From DASYUM01 sp036001225 (GTDB lineage Bacteria; Methylomirabilota; Methylomirabilia; Rokubacteriales; DASRDR01), in assembly GCA_036001225.1 (NCBI GenBank), contig DASYUM010000025.1, positions 1-28,535 on the forward strand: a DNA stretch of 28,535 bases, in the 5' to 3' direction. A model generated the notes under the pieces. It was not told the DNA's origin and made no database searches. It saw only the letters and a program-made list of their open reading frames with translations. The position numbers and the translations under genes were made by a program. Within the stretch, counting starts at the first letter, position 1; the number at the start of each line of letters is the position of its first letter. Positions 7,662-13,914 of the stretch are shown in pieces.

Positions 7662-8998
7662 CGGCAGCCCGGCTCCTGGTGGTGGACAACGACGCCGAGC
7701 AGGTGGAGCTCCTGCGTGCCGTGCTCGCCCGGGAGGGCTATGACGTGGGCGTCGCCACCGACGCCGCCGGCGCGCTGACCAGCCTCGAGAGCGTCGAGCC
7801 GGCGGTCGTGCTGACCGACCTCCGCATGGAGGGGATGGACGGCCTCGCCCTCCTGCGGGCGGTCCGGGAGCGGGCACCCTCGGCCCGCGTGATCCTGATG
7901 ACCGCGTTCGGCAGCCTGGAGACCGCCATCGCCGCCATGCGGGACGGCGCCTTCGATTACCTCACCAAGCCGTTCAAGCTCGACGAAGTGACGCTCGCCG
8001 TCCACCGGGCGCTCGACGATCGGGCGGTCCGGGAGGAGAATCGGCGTCTGCGCCAGGAGGTCGCGCAACGGTATGGGTGGGAGAGCCTGATCGGCCGGGC
8101 CCCCGCCATGCAGGCGGTCGTGGACGTCCTGCGAGCGGTGGCCGACAGCGACGCCAGCGTGCTGCTGCTCGGCGAGTCGGGCACCGGCAAGGAGCTGGCT
8201 GCGCGCGCCCTCCACTACGCGGGGCCACGAAGCCGGGGCCCGTTCGTGGCCGTCAACTGCGCGGCGATCCCGGAGGCGCTGCTGGAGGCCGAGCTGTTCG
8301 GGCACGAAAAGGGCGCGTTCACCGGCGCCGACCGCCGGCGGGCCGGGCTGCTCCAGGAAGCCGACGGCGGGACGCTGTTCCTGGACGAGGTCGCGGACAT
8401 GCCGGCCGCGCTCCAGGCCAAGCTCCTGCGCGCGATGCAGGACAAGGCGGTGCGGCCGGTGGGAGGGCGCGACCTGGTCCAGCTCGACTTCCGGCTGGTC
8501 TCGGCGACCAACCGCGACCTCGCCGCCTGGGTCCGCCAGGGCCGGTTCCGCGAGGATCTCTACTACCGCCTGGCGGTGATCCCGGTTCGCCTGCCGACCC
8601 TACGGGAGCGCCCGCACGACATCCCGCTGCTCGTCCAGCAGTTCCTCGCTCGCAGGGCGGCCGAGGCCGGCAAGGTGATCACCGGCCTGGCCGACGGGGC
8701 GATGGAGTGGCTGATGGCGCAGCCCTGGCCGGGGAACGTGCGGGAGCTGGAGAACACCCTTGCCCGGGCCGTCGCCCTGGCAACGGGCCCGCTGTTGACG
8801 CTGCGGGAGATCCAGCCGCTCCCTGGTTCGGAGCCGGTGGTGGCGGCGGCCCGGCCCACGCTGGCCGAGCTCGAGGCGAGCTACGTCAGGCAGGTGCTCG
8901 ACGAAACCGGTGGGGACCGGCGGGCGGCGGCCCGCGTCCTCGGTGTCAGCATGCGTACCCTCCAGCGCTGGGCCAAAGACGCTCCCCCGCCCGGCTGA
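7658..8998 (+). CDS. NtrC-family sigma-54-dependent response regulator
   Basis: 446 residues. Receiver domain (1-120) with D54 (LTDLRMEG) and K104 (LTKPFK). The AAA+ activator domain has Walker A GESGTGKE (172-179), an intact sigma-54 contact loop GAFTGA (219-224) and Walker B LFLDE (about 240). A Fis-type helix-turn-helix closes the protein (DRRAAARVLGVSMRTLQRW). It should bind enhancer-like sites and drive sigma-54 promoters when phosphorylated by the kinase encoded just upstream; the GTG start overlaps the kinase stop as GTGA. Two sequences matching the sigma-54 promoter consensus lie shortly downstream (9124-9139 plus, 10160-10175 minus) and are natural targets. This targeting is inference; the domain assignment is firm. 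Confidence 0.95.
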   Translation: MTAARLLVVDNDAEQVELLRAVLAREGYDVGVATDAAGALTSLESVEPAVVLTDLRMEGMDGLALLRAVRERAPSARVILMTAFGSLETAIAAMRDGAFDYLTKPFKLDEVTLAVHRALDDRAVREENRRLRQEVAQRYGWESLIGRAPAMQAVVDVLRAVADSDASVLLLGESGTGKELAARALHYAGPRSRGPFVAVNCAAIPEALLEAELFGHEKGAFTGADRRRAGLLQEADGGTLFLDEVADMPAALQAKLLRAMQDKAVRPVGGRDLVQLDFRLVSATNRDLAAWVRQGRFREDLYYRLAVIPVRLPTLRERPHDIPLLVQQFLARRAAEAGKVITGLADGAMEWLMAQPWPGNVRELENTLARAVALATGPLLTLREIQPLPGSEPVVAAARPTLAELEASYVRQVLDETGGDRRAAARVLGVSMRTLQRWAKDAPPPG

Positions 8999-9022
8999 GG
9001 CCCCGGCGCCGTGTGACAAGCT

Positions 9023-9033
9023 GTCGCCGCGAC
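9023..9033. promoter_or_regulatory. Possible activator-binding dyad upstream of the response regulator gene
   Basis: GTCGCCGCGAC is a perfect dyad (GTCGC-C-GCGAC) about 100 bases upstream of the sigma-54 promoter match at 9124, a usual distance for an NtrC-type enhancer. TGTCGC recurs a few bases downstream. Such short GC dyads can arise by chance in this genome. Confidence 0.25.
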
Positions 9034-9123
9034 GCTACGTTGTCGCGCCCGCGTCCGCTGGCGTCGAGGCTCTCTCACCCCGGAATGATCGAGACGACAG
9101 GAACTTGCGGCGACGGGCCCGCG

Positions 9124-9139
9124 TGGCATTGTACTTGCC
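9124..9139 (+). promoter_or_regulatory. Sigma-54 promoter match before the single-domain response regulator
   Basis: TGGCATTGTACTTGCC fits the -24/-12 pattern TGGCAY-N5-TTGC, with GG and GC exactly 10 bases apart, in the gap after the sigma-54 activator gene. Transcription would start near 9150, only a few bases before the ATG at 9153, leaving almost no leader and cutting off the Shine-Dalgarno-like GAAGGGG. So either the transcript is nearly leaderless or the match is fortuitous. Confidence 0.4.
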
Positions 9140-9152
9140 GGTCGAAGGGGGC

Positions 9153-9614
9153 ATGACGCCGCCGGCTCTCGACGCCCCCATCCTCCTCGTCGATGACGAT
9201 CCGGAGATGCGCACCATGCTCCGGGACGTCCTCGTGGCGGCCGGCTTCCGGACCGAGGAAGCGGTCGACACCGACGCGCTTCTGGCGCTCGTTCCACGAG
9301 TGGAGCCGGCGGCGATCATCCTCGATCACGAGATGCCGGGCGACTGGGGCCTCGAGGTGTTGCCCACGCTCCGGCGGCGGTGGCCCAAGATTCCCGTGAT
9401 CATCATCACCGCCTTCGGCGGACCGAAGGCACGCGAGACGGCAGCCCGGCTGGGGGCCGCCGCCTACCTCGACAAGCCGTTCCGGCTGGCCGCCTTCATC
9501 GATGTGCTCTGCTGTGCCGTGAGCCCGGCGATGCAGGGGTGGCGCCTCCAGGAGGCGCGTTCGCAGACGGGTCTGACGGACGGGTGGCCGAGCGCCAAGC
9601 TCGAGACGGTCTGA
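9153..9614 (+). CDS. Single-domain response regulator (CheY-like receiver)
   Basis: 153 residues from the ATG at 9153, preceded by GAAGGGGG. The frame is open further upstream but that part looks like non-coding translation. Receiver hallmarks: acidic pair in LLVDDDPE, phospho-acceptor D58 (ILDHEMPG), switch threonine in IIITAFGG and K108 (YLDKPFR). About 30 residues beyond the receiver carry no output domain. It lies 154 bases after the NtrC-type gene on the same strand and may share the kinase or act as a phosphate sink or protein-interaction regulator. A sigma-54-like site directly upstream suggests control by its neighbour. Confidence 0.88.
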   Translation: MTPPALDAPILLVDDDPEMRTMLRDVLVAAGFRTEEAVDTDALLALVPRVEPAAIILDHEMPGDWGLEVLPTLRRRWPKIPVIIITAFGGPKARETAARLGAAAYLDKPFRLAAFIDVLCCAVSPAMQGWRLQEARSQTGLTDGWPSAKLETV

Positions 9615-9652
9615 GCGGACGGCCGCGCGGGCGGTCGGGACGGGGCGGCGGG

Positions 9653-9796
9653 CTACGCCGCCAGGGGCGTCGAGGTGCGCTGGGAGAGGGCGCCCGGGGT
9701 GGCGGGGATGGTGGCCCCTGGATCGAGGCCGACGCACAGCAGACAAACGGGGGCGCCCGACTCGAGTCGGCCCTGTGCGGTGTGGCCACACTTCAT
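9653..9796 (-). CDS. Small putative zinc-knuckle protein (CGH...CxxC)
   Basis: A short minus-strand frame with ATG at 9796 gives 47 residues beginning MKCGHTAQG and containing PVCLLCVG, a CGH-x(n)-CxxC arrangement typical of a small zinc-binding ribbon. The frame stays open up to a GTG at 9913, but that start would overlap the next upstream small gene by 67 bases, and no start has a clear ribosome binding site. It lies downstream of the 85-residue small gene on the same strand and may share its transcript. I do not recognise a named family. The cysteine/histidine pattern is the main reason to believe it is coding. Confidence 0.4.
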   Translation of the reverse strand: MKCGHTAQGRLESGAPVCLLCVGLDPGATIPATPGALSQRTSTPLAA

Positions 9797-9846
9797 CAAC
9801 ACGCGGGAGATCGCGACGGTCCGGGCCAAGAGCAACCCCGCTAGGT

Positions 9847-10104
9847 TCAGGCGGCGGCGGAGGAAGGTCCCCGCGCTTCCCGCACGCGACGGAGCGTCAG
9901 GAGCGACTGCCACAACGACGCGGAAGACCGGGCGGGCTTGGGCCGGGCCTCGCGGGCGGGCGCCGCTCGCCTTCCGCGGGTGGGGCGCCGTCGGCGAAAC
10001 CGTTCGATGAACGGATAATGGCCTTCGCGCTCGTGGAGCCCGCGCAGGGCCAGCGCGGTCAGCCCGGGATCGAGTGTCACGCTCCGGTGATCGTAGGGTC
10101 CCAT
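9847..10104 (-). CDS. Small basic hypothetical protein with strong RBS and sigma-54-type promoter
   Basis: 85 residues from the ATG at 10104; AGGGAGGATCACTTC directly before it is an excellent ribosome binding site with good spacing. The sequence starts MGPYDHRSVTLDPGL, has a middle part GLHEREGHYPFIERFRRRR and an arginine/alanine-rich tail. No membrane segment, cysteine motif or known domain is seen. The promoter evidence upstream (TGGCATTTAGGTTGCT at 10175-10160, minus strand) makes it a likely target of the NtrC-type regulator at 7658-8998. The function is unknown; its size and basic tail would suit a small regulatory or nucleic-acid-binding protein, but nothing shows this. Confidence 0.6.
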   Translation of the reverse strand: MGPYDHRSVTLDPGLTALALRGLHEREGHYPFIERFRRRRPTRGRRAAPAREARPKPARSSASLWQSLLTLRRVREARGPSSAAA

Positions 10105-10159
10105 GAAGTGATCCTCCCTTGCCTCCCGACCTGTCAGGCTAGGAGCCACCCTTACAGTT

Positions 10160-10175
10160 AGCAACCTAAATGCCA
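10160..10175 (-). promoter_or_regulatory. Sigma-54 promoter of the small basic protein gene
   Basis: Read on the minus strand, TGGCATTTAGGTTGCT matches the sigma-54 consensus TGGCAY-N5-TTGCW with exact GG-N10-GC spacing. The start of transcription would fall near 10150, giving a leader of about 45 bases that keeps the strong Shine-Dalgarno of the gene starting at 10104. The -24 element is embedded in a 7-bp inverted repeat (TGCCACC/GGTGGCA, 10171-10189). GACC-AATC-GGTC (10197-10208) lies just upstream. Confidence 0.65.
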
Positions 10176-10189
10176 CCGTGCAGGTGGCA

Positions 10190-10350
10190 CCATTCTGACC
10201 AATCGGTCGGTGTCGGAGGCGGGGCAGCGGCGCGGGTTTCGCCCGACGCGTCCATCACTTCGAGGGACAGCCCCCCAGCCTCCGAACCACCCGTCGCCCG
10301 CGGGGAGAGCCCGGAAAGCCGCGCAAACCCGACGCCTGCGTCATCAGTTT
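10190..10350. other. Non-coding gap downstream of the LysR gene
   Basis: About 160 bases between the sigma-54 promoter and the LysR stop. It holds a short dyad (GACCAATCGGTC, 10197-10208) that could be part of an enhancer. No convincing gene or terminator with a T-run on the LysR-coding strand is seen. Confidence 0.4.
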
Positions 10351-11289
10351 TTACACGGAGGGGACGGGCGGCCGGCGGGCGGCGGTTGCCCCCAGCGCGC
10401 GCACGGCCGGATCGTCGTGGAGGAAGCCGAGGAACGCTCGGGCGGCCGGCGCCAGCGACTTGGCATCGTGGCGGATGACGTGGAAGTGGCGCTCGATGGT
10501 GAGTCCGCGCACCCCGACGACGCGCAGTTGGCCGCTCGCCAACTCGGCCTCGATCGCGTAGCGCGAGACGAAGGCCACCCCGAGGCCGGCCCGCACGCCC
10601 CGCTTGATGGCTTCGGTGTGCCCCAGCTCCAGGCCGGCCTGCATCGTGATGCCCGCGCGGGCGAGGGCTCGCTCGGTCACGCGGCGGGTCGCCGAGCCGG
10701 GCTCGCGGACGAGCAGGCACTCATCGGCGAGCCGCTCCGGCGCGATCGCGCGGCGCCGCGGCCACGGGTGGCCGGGCGCGACGATGAGCGCCAGCCGGTC
10801 CACCAGGCGCGCCTCGACGCAGGTCTCCCGGCGGTCCGCGACGTGGCCCCCGACCAGGCCGAGATCGACGTCGGTGGCGCGGACCCGCTCCTCGATCTCG
10901 CGGGTGTTGCCGATGCAGAGGGAGAGCGCGACCCCGGGATAGCGCGCCTTGAAGCGGCCGAGGAGGCGCGGCAGGAGGTAGATACCCGGGGTCGTGCTTC
11001 CCCCGAGGCGGAGCGTGCCGCGATCCAGGCCGCGCAGCTCTTCGATCGCCTCCCGGGCCCCTTGCAACGTCGCGAAGACGCGCCGGGCGTGCTCCTCGAG
11101 CAGCCGGCCCGCGTCGGTCAGCCCCACCGTCCGCCCCAATCGGTCGAATACCGGCGTCCCCAGCTCGCGCTCCAGCTCCTTCACCTGCTGAGAGAGCGCC
11201 GGCTGGCTGAGCGCCACCGCCTCGGCCGCCCGGCGGAAGCTCCGGGCCCGCGCCACCGCGAGGAAGATCTCGAGCTGACGGAGCGTCAC
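10351..11289 (-). CDS. LysR-family transcriptional regulator
   Basis: 312 residues. The N-terminal winged helix-turn-helix is typical (LRQLEIFLAVARARSFRRAA, then LSQPALSQQVKELE, residues about 3-60), with the usual linker helix and a periplasmic-binding-protein-like effector domain (about 90-295; STTPGIYLLPRLLGRF, IGNTREIEERV, DLGLVGG, LIVAPGHPW). The IGNTREIEERV/DLGLVGG pattern resembles CysL/CbbR-like members. The start is a GTG (11287-11289). It is transcribed divergently from the metallo-beta-lactamase/trans-sulfuration operon with 124 bases between, the usual LysR arrangement, so that operon is its probable target and a sulfur compound a plausible co-inducer (inference). The C-terminal 15 residues are low in complexity. 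Confidence 0.9.
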   Translation of the reverse strand: MTLRQLEIFLAVARARSFRRAAEAVALSQPALSQQVKELERELGTPVFDRLGRTVGLTDAGRLLEEHARRVFATLQGAREAIEELRGLDRGTLRLGGSTTPGIYLLPRLLGRFKARYPGVALSLCIGNTREIEERVRATDVDLGLVGGHVADRRETCVEARLVDRLALIVAPGHPWPRRRAIAPERLADECLLVREPGSATRRVTERALARAGITMQAGLELGHTEAIKRGVRAGLGVAFVSRYAIEAELASGQLRVVGVRGLTIERHFHVIRHDAKSLAPAARAFLGFLHDDPAVRALGATAARRPPVPSV

Positions 11290-11313
11290 GGCCGGCCGGC
11301 CCCGATCGTCCGA

Positions 11314-11326
11314 TAAGCGGAGCTAA
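11314..11326. promoter_or_regulatory. Candidate LysR-binding box in the divergent promoter region
   Basis: TAAGCGGAGCTAA is a T-N11-A motif with partial dyad symmetry (AGC-GGA-GCT), as LysR regulators prefer, 25 bases from the lysR start and about 90 from the divergent gene. A second inverted pair AGTCC/GGACT spans about 11329-11355. The rest of 11290-11413 is AT-richer than its surroundings, as expected of a promoter region. Confidence 0.4.
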
Positions 11327-11413
11327 TCAGTCCCTTCATATCATTCGATTGGACTCATAGCACGGCCCTCCCTACCCTGGCAACAGCCTGCATGGGCAGA
11401 AAGGAGGCCGGCC

Positions 11414-12148
11414 ATGATCTTTCGCCAGTTCCTGCGCCCCGAGACCGGCTGCGCGGCTTATCTCTTCGGCTGAGGGGGCGAGGGGGCCTGCGCTGTGGTG
11501 GATCCACAGCCTCAGATCGAGCCGTACCTCGAAGCCGCCGCCCAGAAGAAGCTGCGGATCGTCCGCGTCATCGAAACGCACGTCCAGGCCGACCACGTGT
11601 CGGGGGCCCGGATATTGGCCCAGACGACGGGAGCTGCCATCGGCCTGCACGAGTCGGCGAGCACGGGGTTCCCGTTCGAGCCCCTGCGGGATGGCGAGGA
11701 CCTGAAGCTCGGTAACGTGATCGCGAGCGTCTGGCACACGCCCGGCCACACCCCCGAGGGTATCTCGCTCCTGGTCACCGACCGCACTCGCGGAGAAGCG
11801 CCCTGGTTCGTGCTGACCGGCGACACGCTCTTCGCGGGCGCCGTCGGCCGCCCCGACCTGGCCGGAGATGGCACCGAGACCCGGCTGGCCGGGGAGCTCT
11901 TCGAGAGCGTGCAGCGCCTGCTCACCCTCCCCGACCACGTGGAGGTCTACCCGGCCCACTTCAGCGGCGCCGCCTGCGGCAAGGGGCTGAGCGGCAAGCC
12001 GATGACGACCATCGGGTTCGAGCGGCGCTTCAACCCCGCGCTCCAGATCAGCGACAAGGACGCCTTCGTGCGCTTCGCCCTCGAGGGCCTCCCGCCGCAG
12101 CCGCCGGTCTTCGCGCTGAACCGGGCCCGCAACCTCGGGCGGGACTGA
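11414..12148 (+). CDS. Metallo-beta-lactamase-fold protein, persulfide dioxygenase-like, with in-frame TGA (probable selenocysteine 20)
   Basis: The ATG at 11414 has an ideal ribosome binding site (AAAGGAGG). Translation gives MIFRQFLRPETGCAAYLFG, then TGA (11471-11473), then GGEGACAVVDPQ and on to the stop at 12148: 244 residues if the TGA is read. The first 19 residues are the expected opening strands of this family, and relatives I remember have cysteine at the TGA position, as in YLFGCGG. The protein resembles ETHE1/persulfide dioxygenases: H56 (THVQADH, where the second His of HxHxDH is Gln), H112 (HTPGHTPEG) and D137 (TGDTLF) would be the mononuclear iron ligands. A hairpin suited to a bacterial SECIS follows the TGA. 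Otherwise the gene would be a nonsense mutant or restart at GTG 11495. It overlaps the next gene by one base. Confidence 0.8.
11471..11515 (+). promoter_or_regulatory. UGA codon and putative bacterial SECIS stem-loop
   Basis: After the TGA (11471-11473) the perfect 7-bp stem GCTGTGG/CCACAGC (11492-11498 with 11504-11510) closes a 5-base loop TGGAT. Below a small internal loop, CTG (11488-11490) pairs with CAG (11513-11515). The loop begins 25 bases after the TGA and has G as its second base, as published bacterial SECIS rules require (loop about 16-37 bases from UGA, G within the first two loop positions). SelB would bind here to direct selenocysteine insertion. Folding was done by eye. Confidence 0.6.
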
Positions 12149-13905
12149 TGGCGGCAGGGGGCCAGAGCCCGGTGCGCCGGGATCTCGCGCCCGAAACGTT
12201 GGCGGCCCAAGCCGCGGGCGAGGTCGAACCGGCGACCCGGGCGCTCGCGCCGCCGATTCATCCATCGACCATCTACGAGCGTGAGCCCGACGGCACCGAT
12301 CCGGCGGGTCGCGCCTACACCCGGGCCGACAACCCGACCTATGAGCCCGCCGAGCGCTTGCTCGCCGTGCTCGAGGGTGGCGCCGGCTGCGTCCTGTTCG
12401 CCTCCGGGAGCGCGGCCGCCACCGCCGTCTTCCAGGCCCTTCTCCCGGGCGACCACGTCCTGGTGGCCCGGGTCCTCTACTGGGGCATCCGCAAGTGGCT
12501 CGCCGAGTTCGCCATCGCCTGGGGCCTCGACGTCGAGTTCGTGGACACGACCGACCTCGCCGCGGTGGCGACCGCCATCCGCCCCGGTCGGACCCGGTTA
12601 CTGTGGATCGAGACGCCGGCCAACCCCACCTGGGAGATCACCGACCTCGCCGCCGTCGCTGCGACCGCCCATGCGGTCGACGTCCGCGTCGCCGTCGATA
12701 GCACCGTGGCCACCCCGGTGCTCACCCGGCCCATCGAGTTCGGAGCCGACCTCGTGGTTCACTCGGCCAGCAAGTATCTGAACGGCCACAGCGACGTCCT
12801 GGCCGGGGCCGTGGTCACGGCCCGCCGCGATCCGTTCTGGGAGCGAATCCGCTCATGGCGGCGCAACTCCGGCGCCGTGCTCGGGCCGTTCGAGGCGTGG
12901 CTGCTCCAGCGAGGGATGCGCACCTTGTTCGTTCGCGTGCGCCGTTCGTCCGAGACCCCCGTCACCCTCGCCCGCCACTTCCAGAGGCATCCAGCCCTGA
13001 CCGCGGTTCTGTATCCGGGACTGCCCTCGCACCCCGGCCATGACATCGCGGCGCGCCAGATGGCGGGCGGGTTCGGGGGGATGGTGTCGATTCGCATGGC
13101 GGGCGGCAAGGAGCATGCGCTCGCGGTCGCCGCCGCGGTGCGGGTGTTCAAGCGGGCCACCTCGCTCGGCGGAGTCGAGAGCCTCATCGAGCACCGGCGC
13201 AGCACCGAAGGGCCGTCGTCGCCGGTGCCCGACGACCTGCTGCGCCTGTCGATCGGTCTGGAGGCTCCCGCGGATCTCATCGCCGATCTCGAGACCGCCC
13301 TGACGAGCGCGACCCCACCCGGGGCCGCCGGCCCGCCGGCCGTGTCGAGCGAAGGCCCGGCCACGTCGCCGGCCCGCCCCACCGCGGCAGCCGCCGTCGC
13401 CGCCACGGTCGAGCGCAGCGTGGCCCCGTCCATCGTCGCGCGCGGCGGCGCCGTGCGCGTCGTCGCGCTCCAGGACGGTCTCGTGACCCTGGAGGCGAGC
13501 GGCTCGCCGGGCGCGATCCTCCCCACGATCCCCCACGTCGAGGCGCTCCTGCGCACCGCGGTTTCCGACGTGACCGGGGTGCGGGTGGTGTGGCCCGGGG
13601 AAGAACACGCCGACCGGACGGCGACACCCGGCGACCTGGCCGAGCACGTCCGCCGCGTCCTCGATGACGAGGTGAATCCGACGGTCGCCGCTCATCGGGG
13701 ACACGTGAGGCTGGTAGACGTCATCGACGGCCGGGTGCGCATCCGCCTCGAGGGCGGCTGCCAGGGGTGTAGCCTCGCCGAGGTGACCGTCCGCCAAGGG
13801 ATCGAGCGGCTGCTGCGCGCCCGCGTCCCCGAGGTCCGCGCCGTCGTCGACGTGACTGACCACCAGGCGGGGACGGAGCCCTTCTTCACGCCGGAGAAGC
13901 GCTGA
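12148..13905 (+). CDS. Trans-sulfuration PLP enzyme fused to two NifU C-terminal-type domains
   Basis: 585 residues. Residues 1-390 form a Cys/Met-metabolism PLP enzyme (cystathionine gamma-synthase/lyase type): YTRADNPTYEPAERLLAVLEGG, FASGSAAATA, ETPANPTWEITD, and the PLP lysine K209 in HSASKYLNGHSD. A linker of about 25 Ala/Pro-rich residues leads to two NifU-like (Nfu) modules. The first (about 418-482) has lost its cysteines (SGSPGA where CxxC is expected). The second (about 500-570) keeps LEGGCQGCSLAEVT with C538 and C541, the iron-sulfur scaffold motif. Joining a sulfur amino-acid enzyme to an Fe-S scaffold is unusual and suggests sulfur released by the PLP domain passes to the NifU part; this is inference. 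The ATG overlaps the stop of the metallo-beta-lactamase gene by one base, so translation is coupled. Confidence 0.88.
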   Translation: MAAGGQSPVRRDLAPETLAAQAAGEVEPATRALAPPIHPSTIYEREPDGTDPAGRAYTRADNPTYEPAERLLAVLEGGAGCVLFASGSAAATAVFQALLPGDHVLVARVLYWGIRKWLAEFAIAWGLDVEFVDTTDLAAVATAIRPGRTRLLWIETPANPTWEITDLAAVAATAHAVDVRVAVDSTVATPVLTRPIEFGADLVVHSASKYLNGHSDVLAGAVVTARRDPFWERIRSWRRNSGAVLGPFEAWLLQRGMRTLFVRVRRSSETPVTLARHFQRHPALTAVLYPGLPSHPGHDIAARQMAGGFGGMVSIRMAGGKEHALAVAAAVRVFKRATSLGGVESLIEHRRSTEGPSSPVPDDLLRLSIGLEAPADLIADLETALTSATPPGAAGPPAVSSEGPATSPARPTAAAAVAATVERSVAPSIVARGGAVRVVALQDGLVTLEASGSPGAILPTIPHVEALLRTAVSDVTGVRVVWPGEEHADRTATPGDLAEHVRRVLDDEVNPTVAAHRGHVRLVDVIDGRVRIRLEGGCQGCSLAEVTVRQGIERLLRARVPEVRAVVDVTDHQAGTEPFFTPEKR

Positions 13906-13914
13906 GCGACGTCG

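Noticed and set aside
4938..7877. Very long minus-strand open frame (979 codons) across the LigD and kinase genes
   Set aside because: It has no recognisable domain, is rich in Arg/Pro/Gly/Asp, and lies antisense to genes with clear motifs. Long antisense frames are expected at this GC content.
9847..10010. Plus-strand frames opposite the small basic protein
   Set aside because: They have no RBS and are Arg/Gly-rich shadows; the minus-strand frame has a strong RBS and promoter.
11378..11391. Sigma-54-like TGGCAACAGCCTGC before the metallo-beta-lactamase gene
   Set aside because: The GG and GC are 9 rather than 10 bases apart, and the site would start transcription within or past the RBS.
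11471..11473. The TGA as an ordinary nonsense mutation making a pseudogene
   Set aside because: Only one disruption, intact frame and motifs throughout, coupled downstream gene, Cys position in homologs (recalled) and a SECIS-like hairpin all favour recoding. It remains the main alternative until Sec genes are shown.
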